Assembly: GCA_947503785.1 (NCBI GenBank)
Contig: CANNFB010000003.1
Coordinates: 62,001 to 126,000, forward strand
Reading direction: 5' to 3'
DNA: 64,000 nt
Source of the DNA: an uncultured Campylobacterales bacterium
GTDB taxonomy: Bacteria > Campylobacterota > Campylobacteria > Campylobacterales > Arcobacteraceae
Position 1 is the first letter of the stretch, and each line of letters starts with the position of its first letter. The notes under the pieces are model-generated. The model did not search any database. It saw only the letters and a list, made by a program, of their open reading frames with translations, and was not told where the DNA came from. Below, piece after piece: positions 1 to 8,798 of the stretch. The position numbers and the translations under genes were made by a program.

Positions 1-96
1 CACTCTATATTTCCTTTATATGACGTTTTTAGTCTAAAAGTGTACAACAAAAGTGCTTTAACGCTTATATAGGATTGTGATTTTTTTTTGCTTTAA

Positions 97-843
97 CTAT
101 TCTTTAATAATTAAAAATTCACTATTTTCTTTTATATAGGGATACTTTAATTTTATATTATTTTCTAAAATATATTCCTGTGTTTTGTGTGAAATATGAA
201 TTAAATAGCCAGCTTTAACTTTTAATGTATCAAGAATATTACTTGCTTGAATATAATTTAAATGATTACCTGTTGATTTTCTTTCATCATAGCATGCATC
301 AATAAAAACTAGATCTAAATGCTTTTCTTTTAAAAAATCTAAATATTTCTTTTGAATACCTGCACAATCTGTTAAATATGCAAGCTTTTTATTTTTATAC
401 TCAATTAGATATCCGAATGTATTTTTAGAATGTATTAATGGAATTGATGTAAATGAAATACCATTAATCACAATTTTTTCAAGTATATCTACTTCTTTAT
501 AGGAAATGGAATGTTTATGTTTAAATAAATCAGAAAAACCTAAATCATCTTTTGGATGAAAACAATTTATCTTGTCTTTTGAATGTCTAAGTCTTAATAA
601 TCCTAAACAATGATCTGCATGGAAATGTGTTAAAAAAATAGCATTCAATTTTTTACCATCAAATTTATTAGAAATATTATCTATACCTGCATCAATAAGA
701 ATATATTCATTATTAATTTTTATATAGGCACAGGTTGATAGATTTTTTTTATTTTTATCTCTATAATATGTGCAAACTTTACAATCACAATTATGTACAG
801 GAATACCCGCACTATCAGCTGTTCCTATAAATTTGATTTTCAT
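97..843 (-). CDS. phnP: PhnP, phosphoribosyl cyclic phosphodiesterase
   Basis: Metallo-beta-lactamase-fold phosphodiesterase of the C-P lyase pathway; PhnP opens ribose cyclic phosphate left after C-P cleavage. The metal motif HFHADH is at residues 73-78. A Cys cluster (C19, C21, C24) with a late HISH motif matches the Cys3His structural zinc site known in PhnP. About 248 residues is normal for the family. An ATG at 870 is in frame but has no ribosome-binding site; the ATG at 843 follows AAGGAT at good spacing, so I chose it. It overlaps the end of phnN by 29 bases and is the last gene of the phn operon. Function is confident from motif plus context. Confidence 0.93.
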   Translation of the reverse strand: MKIKFIGTADSAGIPVHNCDCKVCTYYRDKNKKNLSTCAYIKINNEYILIDAGIDNISNKFDGKKLNAIFLTHFHADHCLGLLRLRHSKDKINCFHPKDDLGFSDLFKHKHSISYKEVDILEKIVINGISFTSIPLIHSKNTFGYLIEYKNKKLAYLTDCAGIQKKYLDFLKEKHLDLVFIDACYDERKSTGNHLNYIQASNILDTLKVKAGYLIHISHKTQEYILENNIKLKYPYIKENSEFLIIKE

Positions 844-1381
844 TTTTATCCTTATTATTTTTAAATTCATTTAATAATTTGAGGAAGGATTTAGAAGTAT
901 TATTAAGTGAACCTTCATTATTAAACTCTATTAAATTTTTAGCTTCAATATTTTTATATGTTCTATTTAGTCTTTGTTCTATTTCCTCTTTTGATTCTCT
1001 AGCTCTTAAAGTAAGTCTATTTCTTAACTCATCTTTTGAAACACTAATATTAATGGTATAAACATTATCAAATACATTTTCAAAATCTTTTATCTTAGAT
1101 CTTGAAATAGAAATAATATTAATACCCTTTTTAATTGAGTTTTTTGCAATACCATAAAAGTTATTATGAGCAGACCATGTTGAAAGAAAAAAACTATTAT
1201 TTTTTAATAGCTCAAAAGCATCATCGGCAAGATAATAGTTTTTCTCACTTTTATCAGGTTTTCTTGTTATGTATCTTTTTATAAAATGAAAATTTTTACC
1301 TAAATCTTTTTTAATCTCTTTTAACAAAGTATCTTTACCAACGCCACTTGCACCTACTATTAAAACTATTTTAGTACACAT
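815..1381 (-). CDS. phnN: PhnN, ribose 1,5-bisphosphate phosphokinase
   Basis: A 188-residue P-loop kinase of the guanylate-kinase-like fold. PhnN phosphorylates ribose 1,5-bisphosphate to PRPP, the salvage end of the C-P lyase pathway. The Walker A loop GASGVGKD is at residues 10-17; the Asp after the P-loop Lys is typical of PhnN rather than Gmk, which usually has Ser or Thr there. RESKEEIEQR in the C-terminal half fits the lid region. The ATG follows TAGGAT and sits one base after the stop of a 27-codon ORF. phnP overlaps its 3' end. Gmk is the alternative, but the setting between phnM and phnP makes PhnN far more likely. Confidence 0.92.
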   Translation of the reverse strand: MCTKIVLIVGASGVGKDTLLKEIKKDLGKNFHFIKRYITRKPDKSEKNYYLADDAFELLKNNSFFLSTWSAHNNFYGIAKNSIKKGINIISISRSKIKDFENVFDNVYTINISVSKDELRNRLTLRARESKEEIEQRLNRTYKNIEAKNLIEFNNEGSLNNTSKSFLKLLNEFKNNKDKNENQIYRNS

Positions 1382-1382
1382 T

Positions 1383-1466
1383 TTAAATCCTACTTTTTAG
1401 TATATTTATATACTTCTTCGTTAGTTTTACTTTTAATCCAGGGTTATGATTTTTTATTTTTGTCAT
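1383..1466 (-). CDS. 27-residue basic peptide ORF between phnM and phnN
   Basis: This ORF, too short for usual gene callers, fills the only sizeable gap in the phn operon. Its ATG uses the last base of the phnM stop (TAATG junction) and its TAA ends one base before the phnN ATG. The peptide is lysine-rich, begins MTKIKNHNPGLKVKL and has no Cys. I recognise no family. It may be a real microprotein, or a translated linker that carries ribosomes from phnM to phnN by termination-reinitiation. An AGAGG lies about 12 bases upstream inside phnM. The exact fit at both ends is the evidence; with so short an ORF, chance remains possible. Confidence 0.4.
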   Translation of the reverse strand: MTKIKNHNPGLKVKLTKKYINILKSRI

Positions 1467-2605
1467 TATAATTTAAAGCCTCTAATTCCATTATAAATTG
1501 ATTCTCCATCTTTTAATGTAAGCACGACTTTAGGAATATGTCTATCATCTATTACAATAATATCAGCTCTTTTCCCTTCTTCTATAATTCCTCTATCTTG
1601 AAGATTTGCATAATTTGCTGGAGTTGAAGTAATCATTGAAAAGCCTTTTGCTATATCAAGATTTGCATCTTCTTTCATTCTATAAACTGCTTGAAGCATA
1701 GACGTTGGATGATAATCTGAACATAAGTATTTACAAACACCCTCTCTTACTAATTCAATAGCCGCTATATTACCACTTTGACTTCCACCTCTTACAATAT
1801 TAGGTGCTCCCATACCTGTAGCAATTCCTTTAGAAACTGCATATTTAGCAACTTCTAAATCAAGTGGAAACTCTGAAAGTTGAACACCTAAATCTAAAAG
1901 ACCATCGAGTTTTTCTATACAATCATCATCATGGCTAAGTAATGTTAAATTATGTGTTTTTGCATAAGAAATTAAATCATTAATTTTTTTTTCATCTTTT
2001 GAAAGTTTTTTATCTACTACATCTTGAATTTCATCATTATTTAGTCCGTAATAATTTCCATAATATGTTTGAAACGACTCTAAAGATTTAAATTGACCTT
2101 GTCCTGGTGAATGATCCATAATAGATAAAAGTTTTACCATTCCTTTTGATATTACTTCTTTGATTGGTTCAACTGCTTCATCTGCACTTAACTCGAACCT
2201 TGCGTGTACAAAGTTATCAACACCTAAGTGTTTTTTATTTGCATTAAAAATCTCTTCTATTTGCTTTTTTGCTAAGTCTATACTTCTTTTTTTCTTTGGG
2301 TTTTCTTCAAAACCAATTGCATGAAACATTGTTGTAATTCCTGCCATTGATAGTTTTTTGTCAAGTTCAGCAACTGCTAATTCAACAGGAAATGTTGCTC
2401 CATGTCTTGGTTCTATTTCTTTTTCAATAGCATCGGAGTGTAAATCAACAATACCAGGAACTACTTTTTTATCTCCTAAATCAACAGCGACTTCATTTAT
2501 TCCATATTTATCAATTCTCGTAATAAACTCACCTTTTAAGACAACATCAGCACAAATAAATTGTTCATTTATTAAAACATTTTTACTTCTTAAAATTGTT
2601 TCCAT
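1466..2605 (-). CDS. phnM: PhnM, ribose 1-methylphosphonate 5-triphosphate diphosphatase
   Basis: A 379-residue amidohydrolase-superfamily enzyme that removes pyrophosphate from alpha-D-ribose 1-alkylphosphonate 5-triphosphate, giving the substrate of PhnJ. The metal-binding DLHSD is at residues 54-58. Further on are LLSHDDD near residue 224 and SDYHPTSML near 295, both characteristic of PhnM. Near the end, RADIIVIDD is the usual amidohydrolase beta-sandwich tail. Length is normal. Its ATG overlaps the phnL stop by one base. It is the last gene of the contiguous GHIJKLM block; phnN and phnP follow after the short ORF. Confidence 0.96.
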   Translation of the reverse strand: METILRSKNVLINEQFICADVVLKGEFITRIDKYGINEVAVDLGDKKVVPGIVDLHSDAIEKEIEPRHGATFPVELAVAELDKKLSMAGITTMFHAIGFEENPKKKRSIDLAKKQIEEIFNANKKHLGVDNFVHARFELSADEAVEPIKEVISKGMVKLLSIMDHSPGQGQFKSLESFQTYYGNYYGLNNDEIQDVVDKKLSKDEKKINDLISYAKTHNLTLLSHDDDCIEKLDGLLDLGVQLSEFPLDLEVAKYAVSKGIATGMGAPNIVRGGSQSGNIAAIELVREGVCKYLCSDYHPTSMLQAVYRMKEDANLDIAKGFSMITSTPANYANLQDRGIIEEGKRADIIVIDDRHIPKVVLTLKDGESIYNGIRGFKL

Positions 2606-3294
2606 TATTTAACTCTTTCTAACTTATAAATTTTATCACTAATTATTTCCATTGCTTCAAGATCATGAAAAATACCCACCATTGAAACACCTTGCTTTTT
2701 TATCTCTTTTAGTTTCTTAACGACTTTCATCGTGTTAGTCTTATCCAATGATGCAGTTGGTTCATCAAGTAAAAGTAAAGATTTTGGAGCAATAATTCCT
2801 TTTGCAATATTTACTCTTTGTTGTTCACCACCAGAAAAAGTTAAAGGAGATAAGTCAAATAATTCTTCTCTAATAGATAGATAATCTAATAGCTCTTTTG
2901 CTTTTTCTCTTGAACTAACTTCACTTTCACCCTTAAAAATTAACTGTTCAGCTACAACATCTACAGCAGACACTCTTGGAAGTATTTGTAAAAACTGCGA
3001 AACATAGCCAATCTCAGAATGTCTAAGGTTTAAAATCTCACTTTCACTTGCAGTAGAGATATCAATAACATCTCCATTATCTCTATAAAATAAAACATTT
3101 CCTGAAGTTGTAGTATATGTTCTATAAAGTGTTTTTAAAATAGATGATTTACCTGCTCCACTTGGCCCAAAAAGTGATAAAAACTCACCTTGTTTTACAT
3201 TAAATGTAATATTCTCAAAACCTCTTACTTCAATACTTCCTTGAGTATGTACCTTAAAAGTTTTATTTAAATTTTTTACTTCTAATCTAATCAT
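2605..3294 (-). CDS. phnL: PhnL, C-P lyase complex ABC-type ATPase
   Basis: A 229-residue ABC ATPase. Walker A GPSGAGKS is at residues 43-50, the signature is SGGEQQR, and Walker B LLLLDEPTASLD is followed by the H-loop FHDLEAM. PhnL and PhnK are ABC-type ATPases that bind the C-P lyase core rather than drive import, as known for the Escherichia coli complex. The gene lies between phnK and phnM and overlaps phnM by one base. The sequence could be confused with LolD-type ATPases, but the operon settles it. Confidence 0.93.
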   Translation of the reverse strand: MIRLEVKNLNKTFKVHTQGSIEVRGFENITFNVKQGEFLSLFGPSGAGKSSILKTLYRTYTTTSGNVLFYRDNGDVIDISTASESEILNLRHSEIGYVSQFLQILPRVSAVDVVAEQLIFKGESEVSSREKAKELLDYLSIREELFDLSPLTFSGGEQQRVNIAKGIIAPKSLLLLDEPTASLDKTNTMKVVKKLKEIKKQGVSMVGIFHDLEAMEIISDKIYKLERVK

Positions 3295-3313
3295 TTGTAT
3301 TTATCCTAACCTT

Positions 3314-4150
3314 CTAAAGTATTGATGACACAAGTAGCTGTGTATATGGATGTTGGGGGTCTTCTAAAATTTGATCTGTTAGACCTTTTTCAACTATCTG
3401 TCCATTTTTCATAACAACTGTAATATCTGTAAGATGTTTGATTACACCTAAATCATGGCTTACAATAACCATTGCAAAACCAATTTCATGTTGCAATTCT
3501 TTGATTAAATCAAGAATTTTTGCCTGAACTGATAGATCAAGTCCAGTTGTAGGTTCATCCAAAAGTAAGATTTTTGGATTTGAAGACAAGGCTTTTGAAA
3601 TTTGAATTCTTTGTTGTTGTCCACCTGAAAAGTATTCAGGATAATCATCAATTCTACTTATTGGAATTTCAGTTTTTTCTAAAAAGTATAAAGCTCTATC
3701 TCTAATCTCATCATACTTCTTATTTCCACTCATAATTACTCTTTCTGCAATATTTCCACCTGCTGAGAACCTATAATTTAGTCCTAATCTTGGATTCTGG
3801 TAAATCATAGACATTAGTGTATTTCTAAGATGTGATAATTCATTTAAATTTGCATCTAATATATTTTTTATTTGCCCATTTCTTCCAACAAACTCTTTTA
3901 CAAAAATTTCTCCAAGGTTTGCTTTTTGGTCTTGATAAATTAGTTGAAGTAAGGTTGATTTTCCACTGCCACTTTCTCCTACTATTCCTAAAACTTCGCC
4001 ATTAGATAGAGTTAAATTTATATTATTTACACCAACAACACTTTTACAAGTAGGACAGATTGAGCTGTTATAGTCTGCTCCCGTAGTTTCTAAACATTGT
4101 GAACAAAATTTTCCAAATACTTTTGAAACACTTCTCATATCAAGTATCAT
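3314..4150 (-). CDS. phnK: PhnK, C-P lyase complex ABC ATPase with Cys4 insertion
   Basis: A 278-residue ABC ATPase similar to dipeptide-transport ATPases. Walker A GESGSGKS is at residues 58-65, the signature is FSGGQQQR, Walker B is ILLLDEPTTGLD, and the tail HPYTQLLVSSIL is typical of PhnK. PhnK docks on PhnJ in the core complex and couples ATP hydrolysis to the C-P lyase cycle. The odd part is a Cys4 insertion near the N-terminus (C16, C19, C32, C35; spacing C-x2-C-x12-C-x2-C) before the P-loop, which the E. coli protein lacks. It should bind zinc or an Fe-S centre close to PhnJ. Its start abuts the phnJ stop. Confidence 0.95.
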   Translation of the reverse strand: MILDMRSVSKVFGKFCSQCLETTGADYNSSICPTCKSVVGVNNINLTLSNGEVLGIVGESGSGKSTLLQLIYQDQKANLGEIFVKEFVGRNGQIKNILDANLNELSHLRNTLMSMIYQNPRLGLNYRFSAGGNIAERVIMSGNKKYDEIRDRALYFLEKTEIPISRIDDYPEYFSGGQQQRIQISKALSSNPKILLLDEPTTGLDLSVQAKILDLIKELQHEIGFAMVIVSHDLGVIKHLTDITVVMKNGQIVEKGLTDQILEDPQHPYTQLLVSSIL

Positions 4151-4977
4151 TATTTACCTCCTATATTGATATTATTATCACAATAATCTGTGTCATTACA
4201 ATAATAATTTGTATCACCATTATCATCATAAACTTCATCTAAAAATGAAGTTGTACTTCCACATCTATCACAAGATTTTCCATCAAAATTCTCAACATTA
4301 AATTTTTTATCCTCAAACTTTAATGGTTCAACTTTTGTATAAGGAGGAATTGCATATATCTTCTTTTCTCTTCCTGCTCCAAATAGTTGTAGCGCTTTGC
4401 AATTACCAAGTTTTTGTGTATCGTATTTTGGTATTGGACTTGGATCCATTGCATATCTGTCATTAACCATAACTGGGTATCTATTTGAGATTCGTGAATC
4501 TCCAAATTGAGATGTGTCTTCATATAATAAAACCCATAGTTTTGAGTAATCCTTATTTGCATGAAGCAGCTTTTGTTTTCTAAGGTTTGGCTCTACTGTT
4601 TCTAAAATATCAGGAATTGGAACTTGAAAAACAAGTGTTTGTCTCTCTTTCAATTCAATTTCTGGAATTCTATGTCTGGTTTGAATAATACTAGCTTCTT
4701 TTGTGTCGACAGTAGTATTTGTATTTGTTACTGATTTAATGAAATTTCTTATATTTACAGCATTTACACTTCCATCACAACCTTGATCAATTACTTTTAA
4801 AGTATCTGTTTCATTTATAAGCGCTAGTGTAATTTGTAAACCACCTGTTCCCCAGCCCCTTGCTACTGGTAATTCTCTTGATGCAAAAGAAACTATATAG
4901 CCAGGAATGGCAATAGCTTTTAAAAGTGATTTTCTAATCTCTTTCTTTGCTTCTTCATCTAAAAATGCATATCTCAT
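4150..4977 (-). CDS. phnJ: PhnJ, radical SAM C-P lyase
   Basis: The catalytic subunit (275 residues) that cleaves the carbon-phosphorus bond by radical SAM chemistry. Its C-terminal cluster is C236-x2-C239-x20-C260-x5-C266. In E. coli PhnJ the first three equivalents bind the 4Fe-4S cluster and the fourth (Cys272) is the thiyl residue. Gly26, in AIPGYIV, aligns with the glycyl-radical residue Gly32. The GWGTGG and SCDRCGSTTSFLDEV stretches are diagnostic. The Cys spacing is one residue shorter than E. coli's. The gene overlaps phnI and phnK by one base each, so PhnI, J and K are translationally coupled, as expected for subunits of one complex. Confidence 0.97.
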   Translation of the reverse strand: MRYAFLDEEAKKEIRKSLLKAIAIPGYIVSFASRELPVARGWGTGGLQITLALINETDTLKVIDQGCDGSVNAVNIRNFIKSVTNTNTTVDTKEASIIQTRHRIPEIELKERQTLVFQVPIPDILETVEPNLRKQKLLHANKDYSKLWVLLYEDTSQFGDSRISNRYPVMVNDRYAMDPSPIPKYDTQKLGNCKALQLFGAGREKKIYAIPPYTKVEPLKFEDKKFNVENFDGKSCDRCGSTTSFLDEVYDDNGDTNYYCNDTDYCDNNINIGGK

Positions 4978-6047
4978 TATTTTGCTCCCTCTTGTTCTTT
5001 TTGATTTTCAGAGTATTTTTGAGCACATTTGAAAATTTGATAATCAGTTTGGAACGTCACATAATGTGGAAGTTTAAAGTGATTTGTCATACCAAATGAT
5101 TCAATCCCATCTAAATGATGCATAATCATTTCAAAGTCCGCAGCAATAATATGATCTCCACCAACAGAATAAGTGTTATTGTATAAAGTCAAATCAATAA
5201 TAGACATAGAAATTGCTTTTGTTTCATTCTTTCCAAAACAAAATCCAAATCCAGTAGTAAGTTTTGTATCACCCTCACTATCTTGATTAAATGTTCCAAC
5301 ACTCTCAACTGCTGTTGCTTCAATAGTTCCAATCTTTACATCATTTTTAGTAAATGGATGAGTGAAATTAATATCAAGTTCACCAATTCTAAGATCACCA
5401 ATGGTAGGATGAACATCTCCATACCCTCTCATTGTTGTGTATCCAACAGTTAATAAAGAACCAGCTTCTCCTCTACTCATAACTTGTAAAACTGCTGATC
5501 TCGGATATGGCGCACTTGGATAATTTCTTGTAATATCCCAAGGTGACTCTTCTTTTTTTAATGTTTTTATTAAATTATCATCTCGTAAAGGTGTAAGTGC
5601 TGATTTTATAACATTATCTGAAGATGAATACTTTTCAATATTTACATCTTCTTTTTTTAAATCTAGTAGTAATTTAATCTCATAATCATTTGATGGTCCT
5701 AATAATTGTCCTCCTTCGATGTCTTTAAAAGCTGAAGAAATTCTTCTACTTAATCTCATATTATTAACATCTATAGTTTTAGAAATACCAATTCTTTGGC
5801 AAGATGACCTATGTGCTCTTAAAAAGAAAGATGCATTTAACATGTCACCAGCACTTCTTTTAATAGCAATTGCTGCTAGTTTCTTTGAATAAAGAGAGCC
5901 TTCGCTCATAACTTTATCAATTGAGAAAGTTAAACCTTCAATTAAAACATTATCATCTATTTTTAAAGCATCACTAGTAATCTCTCCATAAAAACTTGAT
6001 GAGTTTTTAATAGCTTCTTCCCCACCTTTTATTGCATAATAAGCCAT
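4977..6047 (-). CDS. phnI: PhnI, C-P lyase core subunit
   Basis: A 356-residue core subunit; PhnI with PhnG, H and L attaches the alkylphosphonate to C1' of ATP, displacing adenine. Recognisable PhnI signatures are the N-terminal YYAIKGGEEAI, the central LQVMSRGEAGSLLTVGYT and the GYGDVHPTIGDLR segment. Length is close to the E. coli protein. It begins directly before the phnH stop and overlaps phnJ by one base. I see nothing missing in the conserved blocks. Confidence 0.96.
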   Translation of the reverse strand: MAYYAIKGGEEAIKNSSSFYGEITSDALKIDDNVLIEGLTFSIDKVMSEGSLYSKKLAAIAIKRSAGDMLNASFFLRAHRSSCQRIGISKTIDVNNMRLSRRISSAFKDIEGGQLLGPSNDYEIKLLLDLKKEDVNIEKYSSSDNVIKSALTPLRDDNLIKTLKKEESPWDITRNYPSAPYPRSAVLQVMSRGEAGSLLTVGYTTMRGYGDVHPTIGDLRIGELDINFTHPFTKNDVKIGTIEATAVESVGTFNQDSEGDTKLTTGFGFCFGKNETKAISMSIIDLTLYNNTYSVGGDHIIAADFEMIMHHLDGIESFGMTNHFKLPHYVTFQTDYQIFKCAQKYSENQKEQEGAK

Positions 6048-6584
6048 CTATATAACCTCTATTTTTGTTGTTCTTGATATTGCTGTAATATCGCCATCAT
6101 CATTTAGGAAAAAAACTTCATTTCCTAAAGGATAATAAGAATTTTTTTCATTAAAAAATTTCACAAACGATTTATCAATAGGAAGTGTTGAGTTGATAAA
6201 ACCATCAATTCCTGGACCACTTAATCGTACATTTAAACCTTCGAATTTTTTACATTTAAATATATAAGTAGATGAAAAATCAGGATCTATTGAAGTTCCA
6301 ATTTTGCCTTTATTAAATGTATATTCATTTAACTCATCACAAAATACATAATCTGCATTTTCTTCATTCTCTTTTTTCGCATTTGTAATAGCCTCTATTA
6401 ATGAAAATTCTTCCTTTCCATTATAAAAAAATGAAACTTCTGAATATAAAAGTGTATTTGCAATTGCTAATAAGTTTGAAGCAAATAGAGGTTCTACTTT
6501 TTCAATAGATCCAGGCATTGATAAAACATTTATCATTGACCTAAAGTTATTTCTGTTTAATTTTTCAATATCAACTGTATTCAT
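6048..6584 (-). CDS. phnH: PhnH, C-P lyase core subunit
   Basis: A 178-residue PhnH, which dimerises in the core complex and has a PLP-transferase-like fold without PLP. The conserved LSMPGSIEKV near residues 21-30 and LSGPGID near residues 121-127 are typical of PhnH. Sequence outside these blocks is divergent, as is common for this subunit. The start lies 9 bases after phnG and the gene abuts phnI without a gap. Confidence 0.93.
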   Translation of the reverse strand: MNTVDIEKLNRNNFRSMINVLSMPGSIEKVEPLFASNLLAIANTLLYSEVSFFYNGKEEFSLIEAITNAKKENEENADYVFCDELNEYTFNKGKIGTSIDPDFSSTYIFKCKKFEGLNVRLSGPGIDGFINSTLPIDKSFVKFFNEKNSYYPLGNEVFFLNDDGDITAISRTTKIEVI

Positions 6585-6593
6585 TCTCTTCCT

Positions 6594-7007
6594 TTACATT
6601 AAATCAAATGAAACTCTTGTAGAGTTTACTTTTTGATTTGTCATTTTGATTTCTAATTCTTTTTGTTCTTTTGCTTCTGTTAAAAGTTGTTTGATTTCAT
6701 TTTTTAAAATATTTGCTTCGTATGCTGCATCAAGTACTGCAATATGTAAAGATAAAGTTTCATTTGAATCCATTACCATTGACCAACCTTTTGATTTATC
6801 AATTTCTACAATTGTTGAAGTAACTAAAACCTCACCTGCATAAAATTCTCCACCTGAAATAGGATCTTTTACTGGAACTAATAAAGTCTGTTCAGTAGGT
6901 GCTGTTAGAACAATTATTTTATGATTTGTTTCAATTATTTTATATAAGTGTTCTAATTCATCTTTTTGCACTAACTGTGCTAAACTATTTATATCTTCTC
7001 TTTTCAT
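6594..7007 (-). CDS. phnG: PhnG, C-P lyase core subunit
   Basis: A 137-residue PhnG, part of the (PhnGHIJ)2 core. The conserved features are LLVPVKDPISGGEFYAGEVL in the middle and GWSMVMDSNETLSLHIAVLDAA later in the chain. It starts the core block, two bases after the phnE stop, so transport and lyase genes share one transcript. Slightly shorter than the E. coli protein (about 150 residues), with no obvious loss. Confidence 0.93.
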   Translation of the reverse strand: MKREDINSLAQLVQKDELEHLYKIIETNHKIIVLTAPTEQTLLVPVKDPISGGEFYAGEVLVTSTIVEIDKSKGWSMVMDSNETLSLHIAVLDAAYEANILKNEIKQLLTEAKEQKELEIKMTNQKVNSTRVSFDLM

Positions 7008-7009
7008 TT

Positions 7010-7867
7010 TTATATAAACCTTTTTCTGATTATTGCACTAAATTTGTCAAGTCCCCATACCGTTAATACAATTATTATAATAATCGTACACACATCGCCA
7101 TTTTCAAATGCTCTCATTTTGTCAAATAGATAAAAGCCAATACCTCCCGCTCCTACAAAACCTAAGATAGCTGCAGACCTAACATCACTTTCAAATCTAT
7201 ATAAACACATAGATACAAAATGAGGCATAGTTTGAGGAATAACGGCATAGACTAATACTTTTATAAAACCAGCTCCAGTTGTTGTTAGTGCTTCAACGGG
7301 ACCTGGGTCAATTGATTCGTTACCTTCACTTAAAAGTTTAGATAAAACACCAGCAGTATGAACTCCAAGGGCCAAAATACCTGCCATTGGGCCAAGTCCA
7401 ACGGCACTTACAAAAATTAGTGCCCAAATTATTTCATTTATGGATCTAAAAATATTTGCAAAAAAGGTAGCACTTCCATATATCACTCTTTTAGTAAATT
7501 CTTGAATTGGTGATTTTCCAGGAATTAGAATATCAAGAATATTTCTTGAACTCATATATGATAATGGAACTGCCACTAAAATAGAAAGTACTAAAGCAAC
7601 AATTGCCATTTGAATTGTTTCTAGCATTGATAAGCCATAAGTTATTAGATCTTCACTATTTAAATTTGGTGGAAAAAAACCACTATTTTCAATACTAGGA
7701 TTACCTCTTATATACTCAGCCATATATTGCCACCCATCAATTAAAGACATAAAACTCATTTGGGTATCATTCCAACTTTGTGCAATAATAAATAAAGCTA
7801 TTATGATGACAATTGATTTACCTAATGAAAAAGGATTACTATTTTCTTTTAACTCTACTACATTCAT
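7010..7867 (-). CDS. phnE: PhnE, phosphonate ABC transporter permease
   Basis: A 285-residue inner-membrane permease of the phosphonate importer. Hydrophobic segments lie near residues 17-30, 85-105, 130-160 and 240-275. The cytoplasmic EAA-type loop, EALTTTGAGFIKVLVYAVIPQTMP, docks onto PhnC. A single phnE is present, so the permease is presumably a homodimer. Gene order is C-D-E, the usual binding-protein-dependent arrangement. Homologues for phosphite or phosphate ester uptake look similar; the C-P lyase genes downstream point to phosphonates. Confidence 0.95.
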   Translation of the reverse strand: MNVVELKENSNPFSLGKSIVIIIALFIIAQSWNDTQMSFMSLIDGWQYMAEYIRGNPSIENSGFFPPNLNSEDLITYGLSMLETIQMAIVALVLSILVAVPLSYMSSRNILDILIPGKSPIQEFTKRVIYGSATFFANIFRSINEIIWALIFVSAVGLGPMAGILALGVHTAGVLSKLLSEGNESIDPGPVEALTTTGAGFIKVLVYAVIPQTMPHFVSMCLYRFESDVRSAAILGFVGAGGIGFYLFDKMRAFENGDVCTIIIIIVLTVWGLDKFSAIIRKRFI

Positions 7868-7916
7868 TTGTACTTTCCTTGAACAAAAGTTAGGAACTAA
7901 ATCCTAACTTTTAAAT

Positions 7917-8783
7917 CTATTTTTTATTTTTTAATTGTTTTTTTAATTGGATTAATTCTCTTACTGAATCGTAAACTGAATCATCACCTTTAATAAAACC
8001 TTTATTTTTAAGTCTTTCTAAACCTTTTGGATCACGATAAGAAAGAAAAGCACCTTTTAAAGCCATTTTTAGAGATGTTGGTAAACCACCACGTGCAGCA
8101 ACAGGAGCACCTGGAATTAAATCTGAAGTCCAAATCACGTTAAATTGATCTTTAGTCCAATGTCTTCCTATTCCTCTATTAAAATCTAAATTATTAGTAG
8201 ATGCTGCATCAATTTTCCCCGCTTTAACAGATAAAATAGAAGCTTCGTGACCACCTGAATAAAGTACTTTAGAAAAATATTTTTTTGGATCAATCCCAGC
8301 TTTTGAAAACATTACACTTGGAACTAATGTTCCTGATGTTGATTGCGATGAAGTAAATGCCCATGTTTTATTTTTTAGATCTTCTAAAGTTTTAAGGCCA
8401 GAACCTTTTTTAGTAATAATTGTTCCTCTATATCCAGGAAGTCCTGATTCACCATCAACTTCAACAACTAAAGCTTCAGCTTTTGCTCTTTTTGCAGCTT
8501 CAACATAAGATTTTGGTCCCAAATAAGCTACGTCAATATGATTATGTTGCATACCTGTGATAATACCAGTGTAATCACCTGCAAGTTTTAGTTCAACTTT
8601 AATACCTAATTGTTTTGTTAAGTAATCAGTTAAAGGTCCAAAATTTTCTTTCATAGATGTTGAACCAGCTACAGGAATTACACCAAAAGTAATTTTATCT
8701 GGCCATTTTTCTTGTGCTAACATTGAAGTTATGCTTAACCCTAAAACCATAGTTGTTACTGCTAATTTTGTATGTAGTTTCAT
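7917..8783 (-). CDS. phnD: PhnD, periplasmic phosphonate-binding protein
   Basis: A 288-residue periplasmic solute-binding protein. A Sec signal peptide is visible (MKLHTKLAV, a hydrophobic stretch, then MLAQE near residue 24). The mature protein has the PhnD blocks ITFGVIPVAG, DVAYLGPKSYVEA and SQSTSGTLVPS. These surround the ligand in PhnD/PtxB-type proteins and hold the Ser/Thr residues that bind the phosphonate oxygens. It captures substrate for PhnE/PhnC. It lies 15 bases after phnC, and the 49-base gap to phnE is one of the larger gaps in the transporter block. Confidence 0.95.
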   Translation of the reverse strand: MKLHTKLAVTTMVLGLSITSMLAQEKWPDKITFGVIPVAGSTSMKENFGPLTDYLTKQLGIKVELKLAGDYTGIITGMQHNHIDVAYLGPKSYVEAAKRAKAEALVVEVDGESGLPGYRGTIITKKGSGLKTLEDLKNKTWAFTSSQSTSGTLVPSVMFSKAGIDPKKYFSKVLYSGGHEASILSVKAGKIDAASTNNLDFNRGIGRHWTKDQFNVIWTSDLIPGAPVAARGGLPTSLKMALKGAFLSYRDPKGLERLKNKGFIKGDDSVYDSVRELIQLKKQLKNKK

Positions 8784-8798
8784 TTTAATTTCCCTTGA

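Noticed and set aside
1-96. Gene fragment at the window start
   Set aside because: No convincing frame in the 96 bases after phnP; only T-rich sequence that might hold a weak terminator.
844-870. Longer start for phnP
   Set aside because: No ribosome-binding site before 870, whereas AAGGAT precedes the ATG at 843.
385-1061. Plus-strand frames over phnP and phnN
   Set aside because: Shadows of well-supported minus-strand genes; no family resemblance.
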